Source of the DNA: Pseudomonas yamanorum | Lineage (GTDB): Bacteria; Pseudomonadota; Gammaproteobacteria; Pseudomonadales; Pseudomonadaceae | Direction of reading: 5' to 3' | Assembly (NCBI RefSeq): GCF_900105735.1 | Contig: NZ_LT629793.1 | Coordinates: forward strand, 4,836,001 to 4,900,000 | Length of the DNA stretch: 64,000 nucleotides | In this document: in pieces, positions 29,023-37,887 of the stretch | Layout: the number at the start of each line of letters is the position of its first letter | Numbering within the stretch: the stretch's first letter is position 1 | Translations under genes and position numbers: made by a program | The notes under the pieces: generated by a model | Database searches by the model: none | The model's input: the letters and a program-made list of their open reading frames with translations, nothing else | Told to the model about the DNA's origin: nothing

Positions 29023-30318
29023 CTAACCTGGGCGCAGCGCCAGGGTCAGGGTCAGGCGTGCGCCGCCCAACGGGCTGCGGGTGATCGACAGTTCTCCACG
29101 GTGCCAATGGGTGGCGCGCTTGGCCAGCGCCAGGCCCAGGCCAAACCCGCTGGGCTCGTCGCCGCCCATGGCCAGGCGCACGAAGGGTTCGAAGATCTTT
29201 TCGCGGTTTTCCGGCAGCACGCCCGGGCCGTCATCATCTACATGCAGCACCAGGTGCTGGTCCTGGCACGCAGCGCTGACGTTCACCCGTTCGCGGGCGT
29301 AAGTGATGGCGTTGCTCAGCAGGTTGCGCACGATCAGATGCAGCAGGGCGCGGTCGCCGATCAGTTCCAGGTCGGCCGGGTCGGTGTTTAGGGTCAGCAG
29401 GCGATGGTGCCCGTCCAACAGGGCGAACTCCTGCTGCAGCCAGTCGTGGATATTGATCGGCTCATGCTGCAGGTCGCTGGGTGCATCGGCCAGCCGGGCA
29501 AAGGCGAGGCTGGCGCGAACCAGCGACTCCAGCTCTTCGATGTCGGTTTGCAGGCGCTCTTGCAGGCGGGTGCGGGTGTCGGGGTCGGCACTTTTACTCA
29601 GCAGTGCCAGAGCAAACCGCATCCGGGCCAGGGGCGTGCGCAGTTCGTGGGACACCGCCTGGGAAACTTCTCGGTGGCGTTCACCCATCGAGGTGATGTC
29701 CTGGGCATGCTTGCGCAACGTTTGCAGCAGCGGCGTCCATTCCTGGCTCATCGCCGGTAGCAGCGTGCTGGGCGTGCGGGCAAGGGCACTCATACAGGCG
29801 TTTAGGGTGTTGAGGTCGTGGGTGTATTTGCGTCGGGCACGCAACGCGATCCAGAGCAACAGCAACACCGGCAGGCCGGCAACACAGGCGGTCACCCAAT
29901 ACACCGGATATTGCAGCAGGTCCTTCACTTCGGCGGTTCCCCACATAGGGCCGAATTGAATCACCGTGTCATCGTCCAGCGGGAAGTAGGTGACGTCCTC
30001 ATCACTGTTCTGCGCCGGTTGATGATGGTCGAGCATCACAATGGCTTCGGGTGGCAGCTCGATATCGTCTTTTTTCACCACGCTCACCGGGTACTGAAAG
30101 CGTGCTTGCAGCGACTCGACACGCGCCTCCCATTGTTCGGGGGGCAGGGTCTTGAGTTGCTCGGCAACCAGATAACCCGGCCCGGCCATCAGGCGCAGAA
30201 AACTGTAGTCGCCGATAAACACCGCAGCGTTGGTGCACAGCCACAACAGGTAAAGGGTGAGGGCGGCCCAACTGGTGCCGGCCGCGATTGCCATCCAGGG
30301 GCGCACTTTAGACAGCAT
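29023..30318 (-). CDS. Sensor histidine kinase (RstB-like)
   Basis: A 431-residue membrane kinase. Transmembrane segments are at about 10-28 and 138-158, enclosing a periplasmic sensor of about 105 residues. HAMP follows, then the dimerisation/phospho-acceptor helix SHELRTPL (H224), and the ATPase boxes N (NLLSNAI), G1 (DDDGPGV), F and G2 (GFGLGLAL). It overlaps the upstream regulator by 11 nt. The signal is unknown; downstream is the GH8 gene. Confidence 0.9.
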   Translation of the reverse strand: MLSKVRPWMAIAAGTSWAALTLYLLWLCTNAAVFIGDYSFLRLMAGPGYLVAEQLKTLPPEQWEARVESLQARFQYPVSVVKKDDIELPPEAIVMLDHHQPAQNSDEDVTYFPLDDDTVIQFGPMWGTAEVKDLLQYPVYWVTACVAGLPVLLLLWIALRARRKYTHDLNTLNACMSALARTPSTLLPAMSQEWTPLLQTLRKHAQDITSMGERHREVSQAVSHELRTPLARMRFALALLSKSADPDTRTRLQERLQTDIEELESLVRASLAFARLADAPSDLQHEPINIHDWLQQEFALLDGHHRLLTLNTDPADLELIGDRALLHLIVRNLLSNAITYARERVNVSAACQDQHLVLHVDDDGPGVLPENREKIFEPFVRLAMGGDEPSGFGLGLALAKRATHWHRGELSITRSPLGGARLTLTLALRPG

Positions 30319-31006
30319 GTTGACTCCCGCTCGGGATTTCGACGAACAGGTATCCCTGCGCCGTGATGGTCTGGATGGTCACGGGGCACTCAAGGCTCAT
30401 CAGTTTCTTGCGCAAGCGCGACACCCGCATATCAATCGAACGGTTCAGTCCGTCGTACTCCAGGCCCCGCAGGCGCTGGAGCAGTTTTTCCCGGGTCAGC
30501 AACACGCCGCAGTGACGGGCGAAGATGGCGAGCAACTCGAATTCGGCCACCGAAAACTGCAAGGGCGCCTCGCCAAGCCAGGCGAAGTGGTTGTTCAGGT
30601 CCAGGCGAAAAGCGCCCCACTGATAGAAATTGCGGGGCGCCTGGGGATGGCGACGCAGCAGTGAGCGGATCCTCGCGAGCAACAGTTGCGGATCGATCGG
30701 CTTGACCACGTAGTCGTCGGCCCCGGCGGCAAATCCCACCAATTGTTCGGCGTTCTCGTCCAGGGCCGTCATCATCAGGATCAGCCCGGGGTAGTGGTCG
30801 CGAATCTGTCGGCACAGGGTAAAGCCGTCCATGCCCGGCAGCATCACATCAAGGATCAGCAGCGCTGGCTGTTCCTCGTGAATACGTTGGGCCGCGCGGT
30901 CGCCACGGTGTTCTACCGCCACGGTAAACCCTTCGGCGCGCAGGAACTCGGCCGTCAGTGCTGCCAGGGGCAGGTCGTCTTCGATCAGCAGCAGGGTATC
31001 GGACAT
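30308..31006 (-). CDS. OmpR-family response regulator (RstA-like)
   Basis: A 232-residue regulator with receiver domain (acidic pocket E9/D10/D11, phospho-acceptor D53 in LILDVMLPG) and a winged-helix DNA-binding domain (about 130-228). The gene ends 11 nt inside the kinase start (ATGCTGTCTAA), so translation is coupled. PAP2 phosphatase lies just upstream in the same orientation, 74 nt away, and may be a target or operon member. Confidence 0.9.
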   Translation of the reverse strand: MSDTLLLIEDDLPLAALTAEFLRAEGFTVAVEHRGDRAAQRIHEEQPALLILDVMLPGMDGFTLCRQIRDHYPGLILMMTALDENAEQLVGFAAGADDYVVKPIDPQLLLARIRSLLRRHPQAPRNFYQWGAFRLDLNNHFAWLGEAPLQFSVAEFELLAIFARHCGVLLTREKLLQRLRGLEYDGLNRSIDMRVSRLRKKLMSLECPVTIQTITAQGYLFVEIPSGSQHAV

Positions 31007-31080
31007 GGCTCAGCGGGATCGTTGCCAAAAAAGTGCGCAGAGTGTTGCGCCCTTGCCCCCGGCGAGGCAAGGGCTGTTCA

Positions 31081-31824
31081 TCAAGGCGTTGCGGGCTGCT
31101 TCTGGAAGGCGGGCTGCGGTGCTTTCACCGGCTGGTACAGCAAGAAGTAATAGGCGCCCAAACAAATCAGCCAGCTGAAAATCGCCGTCCACACGTTATG
31201 GGAAAGAAAGTGCGCCCCTTGCATCGTCCGGCTCACCGAAAGCACCGTGCCCAGCCCCAGTGCAAACATGAACGCCGAGCGCGCCATCCGCGGCCGACGA
31301 TCCCTCAGGGCAAAAAACAACGCGAACAAGGCAAACCCCGTCGCCGCATGCCCGCCCGGCCAGCACCGGCCCGGCTTGTCGGTCGGCGGCCGCGGGCTCA
31401 GCAGCTCGCTGTAAGTCTCCTGGCCGCCGAACTCCTTGACGCTCCACGGGCATTGCACCCCGGTCACGGTCTTCAACGGCGAAACAAACGAGGTAGCCAG
31501 GGCCAGCGAGAGCACCAGGCAGCCCAATTCCCGGCGGTAGGGCTTAAGCCGCTCAACAATAAAGGCCCCGGCAAACCCGGCGATCGCCAGCACCGAAAAC
31601 ACGATCACCATCTGCTTGGCGCGATCGTGAAGAATGTCCTCTAGAAAAAAACTGTGCCGGCCCACAAAGCCGCCTTCGGAGGCGTTGTAAAACAGCTTGG
31701 CGACGTCCATGTCCAGCGACGTCAGCTCCAGCAACAGCATGACCACCGCCAGCACGGCAGGCACACCGAGGCACAGCCAAAAATTGAGGGGTTGGGATCC
31801 CGGACGAACAGCGATTGCGTGCAT
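31081..31824 (-). CDS. PAP2-family membrane phosphatase
   Basis: A 247-residue membrane phosphatase with six predicted transmembrane helices. The three PAP2 motifs are visible: KTVTGVQCPW (motif 1, with C where the canonical motif has R), GGHAATG (motif 2, Gly replacing the Ser of PSGH) and SRTMQGAHFLSHN (motif 3). Similar proteins act on lipid A, undecaprenyl pyrophosphate or phosphatidylglycerol phosphate; the substrate here is not known. It is next to an OmpR-type two-component system. Confidence 0.82.
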   Translation of the reverse strand: MHAIAVRPGSQPLNFWLCLGVPAVLAVVMLLLELTSLDMDVAKLFYNASEGGFVGRHSFFLEDILHDRAKQMVIVFSVLAIAGFAGAFIVERLKPYRRELGCLVLSLALATSFVSPLKTVTGVQCPWSVKEFGGQETYSELLSPRPPTDKPGRCWPGGHAATGFALFALFFALRDRRPRMARSAFMFALGLGTVLSVSRTMQGAHFLSHNVWTAIFSWLICLGAYYFLLYQPVKAPQPAFQKQPATP

Positions 31825-31840
31825 GGTGAACTCAGACTCT

Positions 31841-31871
31841 AAAAAAAGCCCCGGTCAGACCTGGCCGGGGC
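31841..31871 (-). terminator. Rho-independent terminator of LTA-synthase-like gene
   Basis: GCCCCGG pairs with CCGGGGC around a 10-nt loop, followed on the minus strand by TTTTTTT, seven nucleotides after the stop at 31879. Confidence 0.9.
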
Positions 31872-31878
31872 ATTTTGG

Positions 31879-33828
31879 TTAGCGCGTACTCACTTTGGGA
31901 ACCTCGTCCTTGGGTACCCTCCAGCTCAACAACTGTTGTTTGTAGCCATAACTGGCGCCCTGGTAGTAAGTAATGGCTCGCTGAATCAACGGGTCATCGC
32001 TGCCCACACGGGACTCGTGGCTGTCGCCCAGTGCCTGGTCATGGCGGCGCAGGCCTTGGCGTGGGCTGAGAATCGCCAGGTCATTGCCGTCGAACAACCC
32101 CAGGTACTGGTAATTGCCCACCACTACCCGTGGCGGCAACGGGTTGTCTTGCAGCAGGTTGCGGCCGAAAAACGTCGACTCGTAGCTCAGGTTCAGCAAG
32201 CCCAGCAGCGTCGGGGCCAGGTCGATCTGGCTGGCCAGCTTCGCGTTCTCGCCGGCGTCCACCAGCTTGGGGGCGTAGATGAACAGTGGGATCTGGTAGT
32301 TCACCATCGGCAGGTCTTCCTTGCCCGCGCTGCCGGCTGTGTGGTCGGCGACGAAGATAAAGATTGTGTTGTCGAACCATGGCTTCTGGCGGGCCGCCTC
32401 CAGGAACTGGCCGATGGCGTGGTCGGTGTACTTCACCGCACCGTCGCGACCGTCGCCGGATTTGATATCAATGCGGCCTGCCGGGTAGGTATACGGGCGG
32501 TGGTTGGAGGTGGTCATCAGTTGCAGCAGGAACGGTTGCTGCTTGGCGTAGTCGGCATCTGCCAGTTTCAGCGTCTGTTTATAGAGGTCTTCGTCGGCCA
32601 TGCCCCAGGCGTTTTTGAAGCTGATTTCCGCTTCAGGCACGCTGCTCTGGTCCACTACGCGGTAGCCGTTGCCGCTGAAGAACGCGTTCATATTGTCGAA
32701 GTAGCCGCGGCCGCCGTAGACAAACACGCTGTCATAGCCGATGGCATTGAGCTGTTGGCCCAGGCTGCCGAAACCGCTTTCGCGGCCGATGCGCTTGACG
32801 ATCGAACGTCCCGGCGTCGGTGGAATGGCCAGGGTGATGGCTTCCAGGCCACGGTCGGTGCGGGTGCCGGTGGCGTAGAAGTTATTGAAGTACAGGCTCT
32901 GTTTGCGCAGCGCGTCGAGGTTGGGTGTCAGGTTATTCGGGTCGCCGTTGCTGCCCATGTACTTGGCACTGAAGCTTTCGATGGTCACCAGTACGATATT
33001 GGGTTTGCGCAGCGTGCCCGGGTTGGTAATGGCGCGACGGATATCCAGCGGATCCGTGCCGATAAACCGTGCGTTGGGTTCGCTGAGTTCGGCGCGCAAC
33101 TGCTTGGCGACGACATCGGTTGGCAGGCTCTTGTAGAACTGGTTGTAGTCCAGCTCGTTATTACGGAAGGCGGCGAAGAACTGATAGGGGCCGTTGCTGG
33201 CCAGTTCGTTGTTGTAGGCGTTACCGCCCTGGCTGCGCGGGCTGTCCTGATTGATCAGTTGCAGGCTCAGGCCGGCCACCACCAGCAAGCCAAGGGCGCT
33301 GAGTAGCCGTTGGCGCATTGCAGGTAATGGCGAATTCATCGCCGCGTTGAACGGTTTACGCAACGCCAGGCTCAAGACTATCGCCAAGACTGCCAGCAGG
33401 CTCAGCAGCTTGCCGATCGGATAAGACTCCAGCAGGTTGTTCAGCACCTCTTTGGAGTAAACCAGGTAATCCACGGCAATAAAGTTGAAGCGCACGCCGA
33501 ACTCGTCCCAGAACAACCACTCGGCCACGCTGGTAAAGAGCATGGCGAACAGGCTGACGGTCAGTACCGCTTGCAGGAACCAGCGATGGCCACGGCGACG
33601 CCACAACCCTGGTGGGCACAGCAGCAAATACAGGCCCAGGGGCAGGGCGGCGTAGGCGAGGAAACCGAGGTCATAGAGCAGGCCCACGCCGAATACCGGC
33701 AGCAGGTTACCGCTCACTTCATCCAGATGGGTTACCAGCAGCAGAATGCGGGTTAGTAGAAAAACAACCAGCCATGCACCGGTCACCAACAGCAAATAGC
33801 GCATTGGCGCCGTTTTTGGGAAACCCAT
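31879..33828 (-). CDS. LTA-synthase-like phosphoglycerol transferase (sulfatase fold)
   Basis: A 649-residue membrane protein with about five N-terminal transmembrane helices and a large periplasmic alkaline-phosphatase/sulfatase-type domain (about 260-560). The family nucleophile Thr is in the ATGTRTDRGLEA segment (about residue 318). Metal ligands include VADHTAG. In Gram-positive bacteria LtaS polymerises glycerophosphate. Gram-negative relatives decorate periplasmic glucans or remain unassigned, and its product here is not known. Start ATG 33828 has AAGGA upstream. It lies divergently from colR. Confidence 0.82.
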   Translation of the reverse strand: MGFPKTAPMRYLLLVTGAWLVVFLLTRILLLVTHLDEVSGNLLPVFGVGLLYDLGFLAYAALPLGLYLLLCPPGLWRRRGHRWFLQAVLTVSLFAMLFTSVAEWLFWDEFGVRFNFIAVDYLVYSKEVLNNLLESYPIGKLLSLLAVLAIVLSLALRKPFNAAMNSPLPAMRQRLLSALGLLVVAGLSLQLINQDSPRSQGGNAYNNELASNGPYQFFAAFRNNELDYNQFYKSLPTDVVAKQLRAELSEPNARFIGTDPLDIRRAITNPGTLRKPNIVLVTIESFSAKYMGSNGDPNNLTPNLDALRKQSLYFNNFYATGTRTDRGLEAITLAIPPTPGRSIVKRIGRESGFGSLGQQLNAIGYDSVFVYGGRGYFDNMNAFFSGNGYRVVDQSSVPEAEISFKNAWGMADEDLYKQTLKLADADYAKQQPFLLQLMTTSNHRPYTYPAGRIDIKSGDGRDGAVKYTDHAIGQFLEAARQKPWFDNTIFIFVADHTAGSAGKEDLPMVNYQIPLFIYAPKLVDAGENAKLASQIDLAPTLLGLLNLSYESTFFGRNLLQDNPLPPRVVVGNYQYLGLFDGNDLAILSPRQGLRRHDQALGDSHESRVGSDDPLIQRAITYYQGASYGYKQQLLSWRVPKDEVPKVSTR

Positions 33829-34029
33829 GTCAATGTTCCTTATTTTCGATGGGCGCGATCTTCGCGCTGACACTGTAGTCAGGTTGTGAACCTATAGTGA
33901 AAAACTCGTTAAGTCTCGCAATCGGTTGAAAAGAGTAATGGACACGGCCCTCAGCCCTAGCCCTGAGTCATACTTGGCCTTAAGCTGCGCGAGCCAACAC
34001 GGCCGTTACCGCGTACGGAGACACTGCCC

Positions 34030-34713
34030 ATGCGAATTTTATTGGTTGAAGACAACCGCGATATTCTGGCCAACCTGGCCGATTACCTGGGGCTGAAGGG
34101 CTACACCGTGGATTGCGCGCAGGACGGCTTGTCAGGCCTGCACTTGGCTGCCACCGAGCATTACGACCTGATCGTGCTCGACATCATGCTGCCTGGCATC
34201 GATGGCTACACCCTGTGCAAACGCCTGCGCGAAGACGCACGGCGCGACACGCCGGTGATCATGCTCACGGCTCGCGACCAACTGGATGACCGGCTGCAGG
34301 GCTTCAAGTCCGGCGCCGATGACTACCTGCTCAAGCCGTTTGCGCTGTCGGAATTGGCCGCGCGTATCGAAGCGGTGCTGCGCCGTGCCCAGGGCGGCGG
34401 TCGCCGGACCTTGCAGGTCGGTGATCTGAATTATGACCTCGACACCCTGGAAGTCACCCGCGAAGGGCGCCTGCTCAAGCTCAACCCGGTTGGCCTGAAG
34501 CTGCTGGCGGTGCTGATGCAAAAGAGCCCTCACGTATTGCGCCGTGAAATTCTCGAAGAAGCCCTGTGGGGCGATGACTGCCCGGACAGCGACAGCTTGC
34601 GCAGCCATGTCCATCAACTGCGTCAGGTAATTGATAAACCCTTCGCCAAACCGTTGCTGCAAACGGTTCACGGTGTGGGTTATCGCCTGGCCGAGGGTCG
34701 TGATGGAGTTTAA
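34030..34713 (+). CDS. colR: Response regulator ColR
   Basis: A 227-residue OmpR-family regulator with receiver (E7/D8, phospho-acceptor D51) and winged-helix DNA-binding domain (about 125-222). Assignment as ColR rests on the conserved order colR-colS-methyltransferase-LPS kinase seen in P. putida, P. fluorescens WCS365 and P. aeruginosa PA4381-PA4378. ColRS maintains outer-membrane integrity, metal tolerance and root colonisation. The last 11 nt overlap colS. Confidence 0.92.
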   Translation: MRILLVEDNRDILANLADYLGLKGYTVDCAQDGLSGLHLAATEHYDLIVLDIMLPGIDGYTLCKRLREDARRDTPVIMLTARDQLDDRLQGFKSGADDYLLKPFALSELAARIEAVLRRAQGGGRRTLQVGDLNYDLDTLEVTREGRLLKLNPVGLKLLAVLMQKSPHVLRREILEEALWGDDCPDSDSLRSHVHQLRQVIDKPFAKPLLQTVHGVGYRLAEGRDGV

Positions 34714-35983
34714 GCAAAGCCTTGCCCAGCGGATCATCATCGCCTTCGCCTTGATGAGCGCGTTGGTGGCGGGGGCCTTCGCCATGGGCATCGTCGCCAC
34801 GGTGCACCTGGTGGAAGAAAAGCTCATTTCGGCGGGCCTGGGGGGTGACCTGCAACGCCTGTTGCTGATGGACAGCGTCGAGGACTGGAGCCACCGTCCC
34901 GAGCCCGACCAATTGTTCTATTTCAGCGGCGGCCCCGGCGATTTCGAGTTGCCCAAGGACTTGCGCCATCTCGACGCCGGTTTCCATGAGGTATTCCGCG
35001 AACAGCTTTCCTACCACGCGATGGTCGAAATCGTCGACGGTCGCCGCTATGTGCTGCTGCAAGACCAGAGCGACTTCGAAGAGCGCGAGCGCGTGCTGTT
35101 CGCCGTGGTGCTGGTGGGGTTTGTGCTCAGCCTGGCGTTGGCGGTATTTCTCGGCTGGGTACTGGCGCGCAAGGTCATGGCCCCGGTGGTCCGCCTGGCC
35201 CGCCAAGTGCGTCATCGCGACCAGTTACTCGGCCTGGCGCCGCCCCTGGCCCCGGATTACGCGGCGGATGAGGTCGGTGAACTGGCCGTGGCCTTCGACG
35301 CGACCCTGGGCCGCTTGCGCCAGGCGTTGTCCCGGGAGCAGCTGTTTACCAGTGATGTCAGCCACGAGTTGCGCACCCCGCTGATGGTGCTCGCCAGTTC
35401 CTGCGAACTGTTGCTGGAGAACCCGGCAATTGACCAGCGCGGCCGTAACCAGGTCGAACGGATTGCACGGGCCTGTGAAGAAATGCGCGAACTGGTACAG
35501 ACCTTCCTGATGCTGGCCCGTGCCCAGCGTGAGGAGGCTGGCATGTCTCCCCAAGCCAACCTGGCCCAGGTGGCCGATGATCTGCTGGGGATCTGGCGTG
35601 AGCCGATCGAGCGCAAAGGCCTTGAGCTGATTTATCAGCCCGGCGCGCCCTTGGATACCCGTTACAACGCGACCTTCCTGCACGCGGTGATGGGTAATCT
35701 GCTGCGCAATGCACTGCATTACACCGAACACGGCTTTATTCGCCTCACCCTGGAGCCGAGCGGCTTTGTGGTGGAAGACTCCGGTGTCGGGATACCTGAA
35801 GACAAGCGCGAAGCGATGTTCGAGCCGTTTGTACGCGGCAGCGAGAAGCGTGGCGAAGGCCTGGGATTGGGGTTGTCCCTGGTTCAGCGGATCTGCGAGA
35901 ACCAAGGCTGGAGCGTCAGCCTCAGTACCATGGAGCCCAATGGCTGCCGCTTTCATGTGGAGTTGAGTCAGGTCAAGGCCTAG
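34703..35983 (+). CDS. colS: Sensor histidine kinase ColS
   Basis: A 426-residue kinase with transmembrane segments at about 11-33 and 132-152 around a periplasmic loop of about 95 residues. Glutamates E38, E96 and E126xxE129 fall at positions that, as I recall, match the zinc/iron-sensing glutamates of P. putida ColS. HAMP, H221 in SHELRTPL and the ATPase boxes are intact. The start at 34703 overlaps colR by 11 nt; the longer upstream frame is not supported. A gap of 188 nt separates it from warA. Confidence 0.93.
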   Translation: MEFKQSLAQRIIIAFALMSALVAGAFAMGIVATVHLVEEKLISAGLGGDLQRLLLMDSVEDWSHRPEPDQLFYFSGGPGDFELPKDLRHLDAGFHEVFREQLSYHAMVEIVDGRRYVLLQDQSDFEERERVLFAVVLVGFVLSLALAVFLGWVLARKVMAPVVRLARQVRHRDQLLGLAPPLAPDYAADEVGELAVAFDATLGRLRQALSREQLFTSDVSHELRTPLMVLASSCELLLENPAIDQRGRNQVERIARACEEMRELVQTFLMLARAQREEAGMSPQANLAQVADDLLGIWREPIERKGLELIYQPGAPLDTRYNATFLHAVMGNLLRNALHYTEHGFIRLTLEPSGFVVEDSGVGIPEDKREAMFEPFVRGSEKRGEGLGLGLSLVQRICENQGWSVSLSTMEPNGCRFHVELSQVKA

Positions 35984-36090
35984 TACCTGCTCTGCCGCTA
36001 ACCTGCGGCAGACTTCCTCATTTTCGCCGAAGATGGCACCATGCTATGACTTGTATCTGCAAAGTTTTGTAATGTATACGATTCGACAGG

Positions 36091-36103
36091 ACAAGTTTTT
36101 CAC
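36091..36103 (+). promoter_or_regulatory. Candidate ColR-binding site before warA
   Basis: ACAAGTTTTTCAC matches the core TTTTT(C/G)AC and the A(C/G) two bases before it of the ColR motif as I remember it, but the pyrimidines at the left end differ. It lies about 70 nt before the warA ATG. Prediction only. Confidence 0.4.
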
Positions 36104-36171
36104 AATGTGTTGACCTGTTGATCACGGGACGCTTCTTAAGGTTGTAGGCATCAGTAACTGGAGACCCGGTG

Positions 36172-36852
36172 ATGCCTACCCCGATCAAGCTTGAATTTTC
36201 CGAAAAGTACGACGATCAACACGCGCAGAATTATTTGCTCAAACATCAGGACAATCTGGCTCGCCGGTTGTCCCACAAACGCGACGAGCAACTGGCGCGC
36301 GGTGCGTTAGCCATGGCGGGTGAGCCTGGCCTGGTGCTGGACTTGCCATGTGGGGCTGGGCGTTTCTGGCCTTTGCTGGCAGAAAAGCCCAACCGCGTGA
36401 TCATCGGTGCCGACAATTCAGAGTCGATGCTGAAGATCGCCACGGTCGCCCAACCGGCGGATGTGGTGAAACGGGTACGGCCCTTGCAAACGTCTGCGTT
36501 TGATATCGATTTGCCGGATAACGCGGTCGACAGCATTTTCTGCATGCGCTTGATGCACCACATCGGTGACCCTGAGCACAGGCTGGCAATACTGCGCGAA
36601 TTTCAGCGTGTTACCCGAGACAGCGTGATTATCTCGTTGTGGGTGGACGGCAACTTCAAGGCCTGGAAACGCAAGCGTGCCGAAGTGCGGCGTCGCAACA
36701 AAGGTGAGCAACAAGGTTACCAAAATCGGTTCGTGTTACCGGCTGCTACTGTTGAGGCAGAGTTTGAACAAGCCGGTTTCCGTGTTCAGGAATCTCTGGA
36801 CTTCATACCGCTCTACGCCATGTGGCGAGTGTATGTATTGCGCAAGAGGTAA
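36172..36852 (+). CDS. warA: SAM methyltransferase WarA
   Basis: A 226-residue class I methyltransferase. SAM motif I is LVLDLPCGAGRFW (about residues 50-62), and the acidic motif II segment is VIIGADNSESML. It is the ColR-regulated warA/orf222 homologue by position between colS and the LPS kinase. The substrate is thought to be an LPS or lipid precursor but is not established. ATG at 36172 was chosen over the in-frame GTG because GGAG is 8 nt upstream. Confidence 0.85.
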   Translation: MPTPIKLEFSEKYDDQHAQNYLLKHQDNLARRLSHKRDEQLARGALAMAGEPGLVLDLPCGAGRFWPLLAEKPNRVIIGADNSESMLKIATVAQPADVVKRVRPLQTSAFDIDLPDNAVDSIFCMRLMHHIGDPEHRLAILREFQRVTRDSVIISLWVDGNFKAWKRKRAEVRRRNKGEQQGYQNRFVLPAATVEAEFEQAGFRVQESLDFIPLYAMWRVYVLRKR

Positions 36853-36856
36853 CAGG

Positions 36857-37573
36857 ATGGCTGTCGAGTGTTTACCAGGTAGTGAAGTAGCTCCCGAGGA
36901 GCGATTTGATTATTTCTGGCGCCAGCAGGGCGAGTGGGTCGAAGAGCCCAATCGTCGTCGCGGCGGTGAAAGTGGTGTGCAACGGGTGACGGGCACCAAT
37001 GGTCGTTTGCTCTATAGCAAGCGCCAGACGGGCCATATCTACCGCAGTTGGCTCCATCCTTTTGGACGCCCCACTGTGTTGCGTGAGCGTGACGCCCTGA
37101 AGGGCCTGCGCTTGCTGGATGTACGTGTGCCGGAACTGGTGTTCTGCGAAGCCCGTCGCGATCCTGAGCACCAATGGAAGGCGTTGTTGGTGACAGCTTC
37201 GCTGGACGGTTTCGACGAGATCGAAAACTGGTACGCCGCGGGTGGTCGTGAGCAGTATGGCGAGTTGGTGCATGAGCGTTTGCTCAAGGAACTCGCGGGT
37301 ACGTTGGCTCGGATGCACAAGGGCCGTTGGCAGCATGGTTGCCTGTATATCAAGCACATCTTTGTGCGGGTGACGGGTGAGGGTGACGCGGCGAAGGTTG
37401 AAGTGGCGCTGCTGGACTTCGAGAAGTGCCGCCAGCGCTTGACCGCTTTGCGAGCGGCGCGGCATGACATGTTGCAGTTGCGCCGCCATTCGTCGTGGAA
37501 TGCTACGGACTGGCAGAAACTCAGCTACTTTTACGAGACGGCGTTTGGCAGCGCTATCAAAGGTTTAACGTAA
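36857..37573 (+). CDS. warB: Lipopolysaccharide kinase WarB (InaA family)
   Basis: A 238-residue protein of the InaA/Kdo-WaaP kinase superfamily. The catalytic loop is degenerate, with HGCLYIKHIFV (about 154-164), and VALLDFEKC supplies the metal-binding Asp. It is likely to phosphorylate core LPS sugars; the name wapQ has been used for the P. fluorescens gene. Start ATG 36857 lies four nucleotides after warA. It ends in TAATG with the next gene, so all three are probably translated together. Confidence 0.87.
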   Translation: MAVECLPGSEVAPEERFDYFWRQQGEWVEEPNRRRGGESGVQRVTGTNGRLLYSKRQTGHIYRSWLHPFGRPTVLRERDALKGLRLLDVRVPELVFCEARRDPEHQWKALLVTASLDGFDEIENWYAAGGREQYGELVHERLLKELAGTLARMHKGRWQHGCLYIKHIFVRVTGEGDAAKVEVALLDFEKCRQRLTALRAARHDMLQLRRHSSWNATDWQKLSYFYETAFGSAIKGLT

Positions 37574-37803
37574 TGAAGCTAGAAATTGCACGAGGTTTGT
37601 TTCTGTTGGGGGCGTTGGGCATAGCGGCCCTCGCCCTGGCTGCTTGGGAGCAGCCCCGGACACAAGTCCTCAGTGCGGTGCAGGGTGTCGGGCAGCAGTG
37701 CCCGATGCCGCGGATCGCCAAGGTCGGTGTTGCGGCCAAGCCTGATCATGAGTTGTTGTTGTTCATGTTTGGGATGTCCCAAGGGATGAGGCCACAGAGT
37801 TGA
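37573..37803 (+). CDS. Small membrane/secreted protein coupled to warB
   Basis: A 76-residue protein with an N-terminal hydrophobic segment (LFLLGALGIAALALAAW, about 9-25) that could be an anchor or signal. The C-terminal part contains a single Cys (QQCPMPRI) and ends MRPQS. Start overlaps the warB stop by one nucleotide (TAATG). No known domain. By position it matches a small hypothetical gene following the LPS kinase in other pseudomonads (PA4377 as recalled). Function unknown; a perfect 21-bp terminator follows. Confidence 0.75.
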   Translation: MKLEIARGLFLLGALGIAALALAAWEQPRTQVLSAVQGVGQQCPMPRIAKVGVAAKPDHELLLFMFGMSQGMRPQS

Positions 37804-37811
37804 AGAGATTG

Positions 37812-37859
37812 AAGCCCAAATAAAAGGCCTCGCTAGTTCGAGGCCTTTTATTTGGGCTT
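37812..37859 (+). terminator. Strong hairpin terminator after ColRS/War operon
   Basis: A perfect 21-bp stem with a 6-nt loop (CTAGTT). The upper stem includes AAAAGGCCTCG and CGAGGCCTTTT. The arms are A/T-rich at the base and the structure is symmetric, so it can end transcription on either strand. Confidence 0.9.
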
Positions 37860-37887
37860 GGGTTTTTGGGGTTGGTTGGTTGATCGA

